Origin: Holacanthus passer
Lineage: Eukaryota > Chordata > Actinopteri > Pomacanthidae
DNA: 64,000 nt
Assembly: GCA_025331565.1 (NCBI GenBank)
Contig: JAFREQ010000042.1
Location: 3,882,001-3,946,000, forward strand
Direction of reading: 5' to 3'
Shown here one piece after another: positions 22,336-33,377 of the stretch. Made by a program: the position numbers and the translations under genes. Below the pieces are notes generated by a model. That model did not search any database. It worked only from the letters and a program-made list of their open reading frames with translations, and had not been told where the DNA came from. Position 1 is the first letter of the stretch; each line of letters opens with the position of its first letter.

Positions 22336-25300
22336 GTCATGAGGTAGCAGCTGAGGAGGAAGCTCTCGCTGGTAAAGGTGCCAGCTTAAGTGCGAGGTAG
22401 AAAACGGGAAGGCTCAGTTATCTAATTCATTCCTTGTCTGCGTCTCACTTAACCATCTGACCCTTCCACACAGTGGCTTTTCTTCTCTTATTGTTGGGCA
22501 AACGTATAGAGGATGAGTAAAGCCCTGTATGCCTGAGAGAGGAGTTCAGTGTGATTTATGTTCACACTTTATTTCCTTCAAGAAAAACGAGGGTTGACAC
22601 ACAAAGGCTAATTTCTGTGAAGCAAGGTCTTTTTCATTTTAGAGCTCTTGACTAACTTCTGGCATCTTTTATTTGTTGCATTCTTCCAAAGCCTTTTTAA
22701 TGACAGACACTCTAGTGCTAATTCACAATGTGTCTGAGTCAAGGGTGAAACCTTTTGTGCTTTTCCAACTATTCATTTTTCTTTAGGGCTCGTAAACCGC
22801 TGTAGTATTCTAGGTCGTGACCTTTTTAGATATATCTTTTTTGAATTATTGCAATGGCTGTTTTCCCCCTGAGTGCTGCAGAGCATGTAGGCTGAGACCT
22901 TGTCTTCTCAACAAATGTCCTACACTTTTGATGATTTTTTAATCAGAGTTTAGTCTGGTGCCACCTGCGCTGCACTGACATGCAAAGGGAAAATGACCTT
23001 TCCAAGATCTTTTATTAAAAAAACACATCTCCTCCTTGCTATGCTAAACTTATGCCGTCTACTGCCACCACAACTTTGCAATTAAAGATTTTTCTGCGTT
23101 GTTAACTGATTAATGCCAGTAACAGCAGCAAATCAAGTGGACGGGGACAAAGTAAATATGGATGTGTCGTCAATATAAAGAATCATGTGTGCTCTGGCTG
23201 GTGTTTACACCTCTTTGCACCTAGTGTTTTGTGCAGCGACAAGCTACTTGGCTACTACTATTTTTTTTTAAAATGTAGCACCAAAGTTTAACAGAACGTT
23301 GTTACTACTTAGCCTAAAAGTAGCTGAAGACATTGAAGCTATTTCAAATCTAGAATCTGTCTGAGTTAAGTGTTTAATAATTGAATGCACTCTGGTGTAA
23401 TTTATTAAACCACAGAACAAATTAATGTGGGTGTCAGAGACTTCAGTCTGCAGCGTAGTTTCATCCACTTCAGTGATAAATAAATGACACTGAGTAACAT
23501 TATTACCAAATAAAGTTAAGTTTGAGTTTCTCTCCTTCTGTCTACAAACTTTGTATTTCTGTCTCTGTCGTGTCAATGAATTGATTAAATGAATTTGGCT
23601 CTTTAAGCTTGTGGCCACAGATATTGTCTCTGTTACCAAAAACTGAGAATCCACTGAGATTTTAGCAGAGCCTGAAGTGCGGCATGCTGGGAGCTCGGTG
23701 GTGCTCTCACTCTGCGGTGTTGTTTTCAGACACACTCGCAGTTCATGAGTTGGTCTTCACTGAACCCGACTCGCTAACACTTCATAGCGAGCGTCGCTCA
23801 GTAACCGGCCCTGTTTTCTTTGAGTGTCACTTGTTATGTTGTCACTGTCAGGACTGTGAAGGGCCCTCTGCATTAATGGGGTTTAAACAACTGGTGAACT
23901 GTGAGACGCACTCACCTTCCACCACGGCCATGTATCAGCATCATGGACACTAATAGACTACTGGTTTCAGTCAGCTGCTGAGTTGTGGTCAGAAATAGTG
24001 CTATGAAATAGATGTTTTTCTCTAACCGATTAATCAACACACATTTTTATAAACTTAGCAAACAGAGTAGTGATTTAAATAATGATGATTCTTTTTTTTC
24101 CCACTCAAGAATGACAACAAAATACATAAAATAGATGTAGAAAAGAATAGGTCAGGAAAATGAGCTTTTACATGTTCAAGTCACACTCTTCATTTCACTA
24201 ATTATGATTGTGGCAAGTATAAGAGACATTATATCAAATAGTCTGTATAATGTAAATTAACAGTACTCAGCACGAACCCTTTCTTCTCTTGACTCAATGA
24301 ACATATCATTTGGTCTCTAAAAAACATGGCTGCACCTTCAGAAACAAATTCCCCCTCAGCTTATCCGCCGATCGTCTGTCCTCTACGTAAGTCATGAATA
24401 ATAGAGTTTTTGCTCATTGCCTTGTTCTGCTCAGGCTGTTCGCTCTGGCTGTTTTACTGGCGTTGGCTCGGTAGTGGAGTCAGGAGGGAGGTAATTAGCT
24501 TAAAGTAAAGGTGATATTCTGCACAGCATGAAGTGAAACACCGTGTGGCTATTATTCTTGGCTGAAGTGGTACTTTGTCGTCTGCTCCTGTCAGGTTTTT
24601 CCCTCCTCCTCCTTTAATATCTGTCTCGTCTGTTTTCTTCTCTGATGAACCTCCTGACTGTCTGTTGATCTACACTATATCTTCTATATATAATACATAA
24701 GTCCACCACCTCGCCCGTCTCTACATCCTTAACAGACTGCAATACATCTCCTTCCTTAGTTATTCTAGGACGTATGGGCATAAGATTATCTTCATCTTGG
24801 TAACAGTGTGATTAAGGCTGCAGTTCTCTCAAGAAAGTGAGTAAAGCATTCGATGAATCTGTCAGTGAAGTGTGGAGTTATGCAAGTTTTACTTTAGTTT
24901 ACCTGTAAGAAATTTTTTTTGTGTTCAACTTTTATGACAACTGAAAGACAATATGAGCCTGAATTGATCAATTATATCATGTTGGCACTGATGTTGTCAT
25001 CGATGACAATCATCAATGTATGTTTTTGTTTTTGTTTGAGAAATGAAGCGTGTTTTTTTGCTTCATGTAGAGAATATTCACATTTACTTTACATCTTTTT
25101 GATAATTGCTCCATATGTCTACATACAACCCGAACATTTCAGTGGGTGACACAGGAAGATGTTTGGGCTCAAAGAGGAGAGAAAAAATTTGCAATCTCTT
25201 CCAAACTTGATAACTGCCGGTGCTTTGCTCCAATGGCTGAAACTAATTTTCTAGTAATAATGAAGGCCAGTGAAATCCCTCTTGGCAGTCACTTTGGCAC

Positions 25301-25865
25301 ACAGTTAACAGCAGTCATTACTGTCTCTGGATGCATCTGTCTGCATCTCTCTGCCTTGTTTCCTCCTGTCATTTTCCCCTCCATTTGTCTCTCTGGGCGA
25401 CAGTGGAAATGAACAAAAAAAATCCCTTTGATAGAGGCTGTCTGGATTTTCAATGTCCTCTGGCGAAATTCATTACCTTGAAAAAAAAGAGAAAAGCACC
25501 GAGCCCATTCTCACAAACTGTCTTTAGCTCTAGGATCTCACAGCCGATGCTCTAATGCTTATCCAGTATTAACACGAGGTGTCAATCTGCTTTACACACA
25601 ACAAATTTCCTGCAAACCAATTTAAGCCCAGGCGGACAAAATAAGGCGATATGCATCTAACCCAGCGAGAAATTTCTATTTCAATTTTCATTTTTGAGAC
25701 ACTGCAGCCGTGCATAATTAACCCAAGCCATTCAACTCAATTACAGAGCACATCATACCGGTCTCAGAGATAAGAGGAATTGCATTTCACGTGAAGCATC
25801 AAAAGGAGTCGTATGTGATCTTGACTAATTCTTGTTATTGTAATCATATTCTGACAACACAGTGC

Positions 25866-25880
25866 GCTTGTTATGCAAAT
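25866..25880 (+). promoter_or_regulatory. SOX:POU composite-like site
   Basis: GCTTGTTATGCAAAT matches 13 of 15 positions of the SOX2:OCT4 composite consensus CATTGTTATGCAAAT. The TTGTT SOX core and the ATGCAAAT octamer are intact with the right spacing; only the first two bases differ. In fish such sites are used by SoxB1 and Pou5f3 in early embryos and by SoxB1 with Brn-type POU factors in neural tissue. It lies in a stretch that looks like conserved non-coding DNA. Sequence match is seen; function is inferred. Confidence 0.35.
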
Positions 25881-27254
25881 GCGCCTGGTTCAAATCCTCG
25901 CAGAGATGACATCGGACATAAATACTTAATTTGACTCAGTGTGGCTCTTTCTTATTCTCATCCTTTGTACTTGTGCATGCACACACATATAGCACACAAC
26001 AACACACACTTGTTTCCTCTTTGATTAAATTGGGAATAATTGGTGGCCTTCGTGGCTGCTTGTTTTATAACAGAGGAGCGACAGAGCTCAGTTGGAAGCT
26101 GATTCCAGACGAAATGCTGCACTTTATCTGTTAGTAAAAGGTCGAAGTGGCGCCGCTCTTTATGCCCTGAAATATGTGTCCTTGCCTCACGCACTTCTGT
26201 TATTGGCTCTCAGATTGCTGATGTAGGTAGAGGGGAAATATTGTCGGTGATAAAGTGACACATATGAGAGGCAATGCCAACACACTGACAAGCACATTTA
26301 TGTTGCACTTTTAACTCGCTGCACTAAATAAGAATTTAGCAGTGGTGGTGAAAAGTAAGACATTATTAAAATGAGTTTAGAAACTGCATGAGCTGTGACA
26401 ACCTCCCACAGCCACCGAGTGTGTTGCACTGCACTTCATTACCATATAAACCCAAAGAAGATGAGAGGGAGTGGAAGTTATTTGCTCTGTGCTGAAGAAC
26501 AAACTGACACTAAACAGAGAGAGAGAATGCGAATGCAGTTTGTACAAGATTGTGACTGAGGACTGCATTTGATGCCCCCCAGCCTCTTTTCAAAATGGCA
26601 GAATGACACTGGATAAAAATAAAAATGCGGCACAGAAAAACACGCTGTGGCTCTGATTTCCACAACGTTGCCATGAACTCCTTTTTACAGCAGGAAGTCT
26701 GCGGCGCCTGACATTTGCAAATACGTTTTCCTCCTGCGAAAAAGAAAGAACCTCTGACAGAGGAACAGAGGGAGGCTCGGAGAGCTGTGAACAAAACAAA
26801 GTGCATTATATATACAAAATCAGCAACAGTTTATATGAAGAGTCTAAGATAATATCTGACATCCTATCTTTCCTCTGGGGCCTGTTTTCATGAATCAAGA
26901 CACTGAGCTCAAAGTGCAGTCAAGTGTGCAGCGTGCACAGCGACTGACGGCGTGTTAGCTGTGGCTGTGGGCGTGCAGCACGCTCAGGGCCAGCAGTGTG
27001 GGGTAAGTAGGGCTGCATCATCAGACATTATCAATAGATGTCTTCATTAAAAGCTGGGAGATTCAGAAATCACAATCTTAGCCCCTTTGAAAGCATCTTA
27101 ATGTGCAGACTGGTCGTTTGGTATGTGTAAGGAGGCAGAGCAGGTGGAGGTAAAAGGCAATTTTCTTGGTCAGGCAGTGAAGGAAAAACAGCCCCTAAAG
27201 GGAGCAGGAAGCTAAAAACCAGAAACAACCTCATTAACAACTGGACACAAAGAC

Positions 27255-27436
27255 GGCTGCAACTCAGTTATTTTTAGTTAATCTGCTGATTAGTTTTGCG
27301 ATTTCTTGATTCATTGTTTAGTTTGTAAAATGCACACAAACTGTTAAAAATGTTCATCACAATTTCCCAGTGACATATTCAGATTGCTTTTGTCCAACCA
27401 AACCAAATTAATTGACTGATCTTTGCAGCTCTAGTC
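27255..27436 (+). repeat. Dispersed repeat family R3, copy 1
   Basis: Starts GGCTGCAACT, continues TTAATCTGCTGATTAGTTTT, TTGTTTAGTTTGTAAAATG, CATCACAATTTCCCAG, and ends TTTGCAGCTCTAGTC. I know this as a frequent fish repeat whose ends carry TAATCGATTAATCG-like sequence. The phrase CATCACAATTTCCCAG recurs in copy 2 near 40000, so the family relation is visible in the window. The inner part is deleted compared with copy 2. Confidence 0.6.
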
Positions 27437-28137
27437 ACAGAGGCTGCAGGCGGTCTGTCAGATGTGAGCTGCTGATGGACGGGTGAATTCCGGTTGACTG
27501 ACAGGGGGAATGAGGGGCAGGTGAGCAGGCAGGTGATAGTCAGTTGGTTTGGGAATGGTAGGTGTTTGATTTTACTTTATAAATCACTTCTTATTTATGA
27601 GGAATCTGAAAGTCTCAAAGTGGATTATAAATACTAAATTACTAATATCAAAGCATTTAGGCAAAGACTCCATCTTGTACTTTCATGTCATATTTGTCTC
27701 TGCACCATTTTATTAATCAGAACAAACAAAAACAGTTTTCTAAATGTATTCTATAATTCCTTAATTTTATAAATCAATAAATTAAGTAAAATTCAAAAAA
27801 ATGTTTATTGTTGTTGCTACATTCATTTTATTGAATTAAAACTGACACATTAACATTATAGTGTTAGATAAATTAAGCTTTTTTTCATCAAAATTAAACA
27901 AATCTTAGAGAAGGAAACTTCTTTGATCTTATTTGGGAGGTTTTTTACGTGGACACCTGGGGAACGCCACAAACGCCACTATGAGTCTCTTTCAGTGATG
28001 GAAAATAAATGAAAAGGCAGTGAAGCTTAAATACTGGGATAAATATAATTACATGAAAAAAACTTGGACTGTGTAGTGCCTTATTGGCCAATCAACATGC
28101 TTGAGCACACTTATTATGCAGTAATAAGTGCATAGTA

Positions 28138-28139
<2 letters not shown>

Positions 28140-28179
<40 letters not shown>
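28140..28179. repeat. (AC)20 microsatellite
   Basis: Forty bases of perfect AC dinucleotide following AGTAAT. Confidence 0.97.
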
Positions 28180-28181
<2 letters not shown>

Positions 28182-28842
28182 TGCTGAAATGGCGTGCTGT
28201 GAAGACCAATTAGTCATCGTGTTTCCTGTTAATTGTCTTATAATGACAATAATCTTACTAATAGCGCTCCAATAGTTTCGATCCTCTTCAAAGTGCTTTG
28301 TGTTTGATCTCTGGGCCTCTCCGTCTCCTCCTCCTCACCTCAGCGCAAACACAGCGGCCACGAGGTTAATGGAAACTTGATGGGTTTTTCACACTGTGTA
28401 AAGCAAATGTCCCCTTGCAAGCATGAACCAAGACCTGCTGCGAGGCTGCTCCCACACAACCGTCCTCTTTTCTGGTCTGTGGTTGTAACTGTGCTGCAGG
28501 ACTGAGCCCAAAAGCATAATTCATCGAGATCGGGATCAGGGGATGACTGGGAACTTTTAAAGTACACGCTGGTATTTTTGGCCACTGACAGGCTGACAGA
28601 CCTCGAAACGCGAACACTAAACCACAAAGAAGCACAGCAGGCATTTTTAGGTTTGAGCAGATTTCAAAGGAGTGACAGAAGAGGCAGAAGAACTAAGTGG
28701 GAGAGCACTGGTAGAAATGTCAGCCCTGCTGGTGCATCTATCTCTGTGTCCACCGCGGGACCCAAGGTGCATCAGGGTCCTCACACTTTCTAAAATCCCT
28801 CCTCTCTCTGCTGGTTTTCTCCCGGCTCTGCTGCCCTGTCAG

Positions 28843-28968
28843 CTTCGATGAGTGTGATGTTAATGTGATCCAGCAGGGCTACAGAGACACGGGGCCCTCT
28901 GAGGATGATGGGATTGGTCGGAGGCTCCGCTGGAACGTTCCAAGAAGGCAGAGGCAGACGTCCTATTG
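28843..28968 (+). other. Candidate exon-like segment (weak)
   Basis: A 65-base AG-free, pyrimidine-rich tract (28776-28840) ends in TGTCAG at 28842. The following segment stays open in one frame, reading S/F-D-E-C-D-V-N-V-I-Q-Q-G-Y-R-D-T-G-P and onward, until a stop beyond 28985. A possible but poor donor (TTG|GTGGGG) at 28969 would make it 126 bases. The minus strand is open here too for 83 codons (28790-29041), which weakens the case. No protein family is recognised. Confidence 0.12.
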
Positions 28969-30452
28969 GTGGGGAAAAAACCCACTCTGGATGTGAGGTG
29001 GATGTGAATTTCGGAGGCAGGATTAGTGGTGACACTGACATTGACAGAAACCGTCCTAGATAGACAAAGAACTGTGATCTAATCCACGAGAGTCACAGAG
29101 ACTTTATTTGGGGATGTTCTGATATACAGCCTGAATCTCTGTTGTGTTCTCTACCAGGACGCTCCACAATTTGTGTCTCCATAATCCCTTTTGTAGAACT
29201 TATTTTTGATATCCAGTGCTTGAATTTTGATAAGGATGTCTAACACACATATCAAGCGTGAATCATGGGTAAGAATTATTGATTGTAGGATGCTAATGTG
29301 CTATTTTGTTAGAATATGAAACAGTAATTCATGTGCACAAATGATGAAAACTTTCCCTCCGTCTGAAAGGCTCAATCTCAACAGTTCTCAAAAATCTTGC
29401 ATTCAAAATCAGTTAATTTCAGTCGGTTGGCAGCAATTCAGTGATTGTGCTTGCGAAGGCTAATTAAGTCTGTGTGAATGTTGTCCTTTTGACCGCAAAT
29501 CATCTTGACTGTGTTGACCTTTGAGGGAACACAGAACAGAGGAAGCTAGCATTGCTTATTAGCCATGTTGCCCCATTCACTTCTATCAAACCCTCCTCTG
29601 CCTAAATATGAACCACTTCACAAAAGAGACTTAGTTTGTAGCCAGTTGTGAGACAGGAGTCGATGGTACAAATACATGCCTTGAATATACCTTGTGAACT
29701 TATCGTCCTGTTAGCAGACTGTGAGCAAGCTGTCAGCAAGCACCTGAACTGAAGCCAGATGTGCAGCTGCTGTGTGAGGTTCAAACTGTGGTTTATTTCA
29801 GTTGAGAAGCTGCAGGATAAAAAAAAACACCAGTCGCACCAGAAATTGGCACAGCGGAGTTCATCCACACGTCCTTGTTAGCAAGCAGACAAGCTCTATT
29901 GTGACTGACTAACTCTAACATGGTCGGCTGGCATTTTCGCTGTCAGCTTGCCTGCTGCAGGAGGAAGTTCATAAGTTTTCTTCAGCAGAAACAGAAACTG
30001 AATCTCAAACATCAGCTGCAGACTTTAAAGGCTTATTGTGTTGTGCCCGACATCTACTACAACTGCACCATTAGTTTCTATTAGTGGTTGCTGTTATCTC
30101 CCTACAGCTGTTATATAATAAAGGCATGAAATAGACTCAGGTATGATATTTAAAAATGGGCAGGTATAGGTAACAGTACAGATGACACCAAATGCAAACA
30201 AGCAAATTACAGAAGGAGCAGTAAACAAACATGACCGTCTGACCACGTCGGATTTATTCATATTAATCGTTCAGACTTTGAACAAACACAGTGTGTGGAA
30301 GGAGGCGCAAACAATAAATGATCATAACACAGATTCTTCTTTTCATTTGTTTGATTTTTTTTAAATGAGATGTGAAAGGAGGATGATTTGTTTTTATCTG
30401 TGAAAGCATGATTCAAGTGTTGCACAGCACCTGTTTCTCATTTGTAATCAAG

Positions 30453-30480
30453 CTGTGTGTGTGTGGGTGTGTGGGTGTGT
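30453..30480. repeat. GT-rich simple repeat
   Basis: Imperfect TG/GGGTGTG run of about 28 bases. Confidence 0.85.
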
Positions 30481-31833
30481 TTTCTTTTGTAAAAACGGTT
30501 GTCATCCATGACTCCATTTTCATCTCCATCATGATTTTCTTTATACTGTTGTAGTGCTACTTATGCTTGATTATGATGATTAACACTAATAAGATCAACA
30601 GACGACAGGATCCTTTTTAGATAAATACAAAACACAAGAGCACTGATTTGCAGCTTTTGAGCAAAAACACAACGGAACAGAATAATTTCCATCTGAGATT
30701 ATTTTCAGATAAATGTCACAAAGCTGTTTATTATATTTGTGCCTCTGTAAAAGGACGGTTTCACTCGTCCACTGATACCTGCTTTAGTTTCTGATACAGT
30801 AATCAGACAGAAAGGATCAGACAGTTGTTTATGAGTGGAACAGCTGATGAGCCCGGCTGCCTGCGAAGCAATCCCAGCGTGACATGACGAGCAGATAGAG
30901 TGATCAGAATATTGATCCTGACGGTGCACAGCGACGTGATGATTCCACAGCCACGTAAACACAGATGCTCCTGCGTTCCACTGCAGTCATCTCCACTCTT
31001 TTGGCTTTCATTGTGTCTTTCTTTCTCTAAGATTGAGCTGTTGGGAGACTTTGTTATTATCTCTTACAACGTTGGCCGGGAGAGAAGCATGCTGTTTTTT
31101 TGGCCCCTGAATACAGAGTCGAGAGAAAGAGTCTTTGTTCACTTCAAGCCTGTCTTTCATGCACTGACGCAGTTACTGTGTCGTTGCTCATTATCTCCTT
31201 CATCAGTCAGAAAGTCCATGCAAACCTGTCTACCTACAAAGTGAAAGAACGCCTGTAAAGTAAACATGTTTGTGAGTCCAGGCAACAAACCTCAGGCAGG
31301 ATAGTAACAGTATAATTTATTTGATCTTAAAGCTTAAATCCACACTAAACTACTGCCTTTTGCCACAGCTGCAGAAATAATGTAAGTTACTTAAAGAACA
31401 CTTGGTTTCACATGAGTTCACACTGATTAACACTGAGATCACTTATTAATTTAGGTTCACAATTAGGCAAATTAAGTGTTTTTGAGGAAATATATATAAT
31501 ATTTCAGGACCATGAACACATGAGACATGAGAGGACAGAGAGACTATAATCAGTAACAGGAAATAGCTGCATCAATAAAAATATAGAATCTACTATTTGT
31601 TTGATTTAGGAAGGAGGATACAGATATAGTGTCTACCACCCAAAGTTCCCTCACATATATCTGTCACTGTATGTGGATTGTGTGGGTTTAATGTTGCCTT
31701 CTCTCTTAATGTCTGTAAAGAAATGTTAAATTACAAACAATTTAATATACATCACCACTAACTACAACATCAGGCATAAATATAAAGTTGAACTGACATC
31801 TGTCAACATTTTAACAAATGAGAGAGTGTGTGT

Positions 31834-31892
31834 TACAGCTGGACTGCATTAGATTATATAGGTGTAATAAATAAAGAGGTGGGGGAGTGTGA
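31834..31892 (+). repeat. Probable retroelement 3'-end fragment
   Basis: CTGGACTGCATTAGATTATA followed by GGTGTAATAAATAAAG and GTGGGGGAGTGTGA resembles a fish phrase that I know as CTGCATTA...GGTGTACCTAATAAAG...GGTGAGTGTA, which commonly ends dispersed elements. Recognition is from memory and the copy is diverged. Confidence 0.35.
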
Positions 31893-32100
31893 GCTCACTC
31901 TAAAATACAAACACTTATTACAATGCTCTCCTTTGTCTCCTGTGTAATTTTAACACTGAAGAACACGAGTGCACAGAGAAACAACATGAGTGATCACTGA
32001 CAGGCAATTAGAGTTCACAGCTAGACTATCACAGGATCCGGTCTTTAATAGACGCGGACGCTCCGCAGGACGAAGAACAAAGACAAAGTCAAAAGCCTCC

Positions 32101-32138
32101 GGGGGGGTGTGGGAGAGTTGAAGGGGAGGCGCAGGGGG
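32101..32138 (+). other. G-rich patch, marginal G4 potential
   Basis: G runs of 7, 3, 4 and 5 bases; one loop of nine bases exceeds the usual limit of seven, so quadruplex formation is possible but not strongly predicted. Confidence 0.35.
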
Positions 32139-33260
32139 AGAGACTGTGTGAGGTGAATTCATAACTGTCCAAGTCAGTCAAATCTAACACACGGACATGA
32201 AACACATATTAATGTCAGTCTGTGTTAAACTTCTGAGGATATGAACCATCAGATTAACGTCCATGTATCTGCTTAGACGTCATAGAAGAAGACGATTCAG
32301 AACTTGCCCGAGAATCATCACATTTTAAAGCTTCCTTCAGCATCAAAGTGACTCAGCAGACGGGAACTGCTAATCGCTAATTCACCTTCTGTATGTTGAC
32401 TGTATGTTTGACTCCATTTTCAAACAAACTTGATCTTCACTCTGAGCTGATTTAAAAACGAGAACAAAAGGAAAAGCAGCTCTAAAATTAGCTTTTTTGC
32501 TTTTTAAATGACAGGAGATGGAGAGTTCACTGAAAAACATGAGGTTATTGCAGTAATTATTACCAGGATGGGAATGAAAAATGACCACACACGGGCTCCA
32601 GAGGGGATTAAAATCACTGACCGGTGCAGGTGATGTTAAAATCAGCCCAACTCCTCAGGGCTCCATTTTACTCTTGATATTATTGGTCTGAAAACCTTCC
32701 CTTTAGGATCCAAAAGAAAAGATAATTTCACAGCTGCTGCTTCACACTTCTTGGCAGATCTTTTGCATTTACAGCCCTCATATTATTTAAACTAATGTTC
32801 TGCACTTGAACAGCTGTACCAAGATGCGAGCTCTGATATGTCGGAGCGACTTGGCGTTCACCCCACCACTCTGCATTTTAACTTCTCCTTCTTGATTCAA
32901 CATTGATAAACCTCTTCACAAAGAGACACTGCAGAGTCTCCAACATGACAGAACGCTGCTCTGCTCCTGCCAAAAGCTCCTCCACTTCCAGATTCCCTCC
33001 TCCACTCGGACGTACCTGCTGATGAAAGAGCTGTAGTTTTCTCAGCATTGTTGCGGCTCCGGCTCTGTATGATCAGGACGGAGCCGAGGCTTTATGAGTC
33101 GGCTTTAGATAAGCACAGTATAGCACATTATTCCTGCTGTGTACGAGCTTTTTCACAATAGTCTCCATTCACCGCTGTTTCTGCTTTACCTCTATTTCTT
33201 TGCTTCCATCACCTCTATACAGTGCTGCTCTCTGCAGGCTTTTATTTCACTGTCTTTCAG

Positions 33261-33377
33261 TGTAATGCAAACTGCATGAATGGCTTCTATTATGATAATG
33301 ACACTGGAGAGGATTCTTTGCTTTTGTGCTGCAACAGTAAAGCTGCTTCTGTGTCACGTATGTGCCCCGTATTTGCG
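33261..33377 (+). other. Candidate 39-codon cysteine-containing exon
   Basis: The acceptor is TTTATTTCACTGTCTTTCAG ending at 33260 and the donor is GCG|GTAAGA at 33378. The 117 bases between are open in one frame only (the other two stop within six codons) and encode C-N-A-N-C-M-N-G-F-Y-Y-D-N-D-T-G-E and onward, with five cysteines. The length is a multiple of three, so the exon would be phase-neutral. CxxxC followed by GFYYDN-x-TGE recalls extracellular cysteine-rich repeats, but I cannot name a family and the spacing does not fit an EGF domain. The AG-free zone before the acceptor is only about 22 bases. A 39-codon open stretch is easily found by chance. Confidence 0.2.

Larger units (their letters stand above)
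17845..27250. other. Unique non-coding sequence with possible CNEs
   Basis: No gene is supported. Two stretches, about 19080-19440 and 25560-25920, are free of simple repeats and rich in TAAT and octamer-like motifs, as conserved non-coding elements often are. The two notable composite sites, at 19203 and 25866, fall inside them. A T20 tract (22316-22335) and a T12 tract (19555-19566) are present. A 155-codon minus frame at 23268-23735 has no recognisable domain. Confidence 0.5.
27440..31830. other. Unique non-coding sequence
   Basis: Contains a CA microsatellite (28140-28179), a GT/GGGTGT patch (30453-30480) and an acceptor-like tract with a downstream open segment at 28843-28968. Open frames of 83 to 114 codons overlap antisense and show nothing recognisable. 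Confidence 0.5.

Noticed and set aside
23268..23735. 155-codon minus-strand open frame
   Set aside because: No domain, signal peptide or splice context; S/T-rich translation of AT-rich DNA. One or two frames this long are expected by chance in 64 kb over six frames.
25886..25900. GGTTCAAATCC, a tRNA B-box look-alike
   Set aside because: No A box at the right distance upstream, no cloverleaf and no CCA or poly(T) end; taken as chance next to the octamer.
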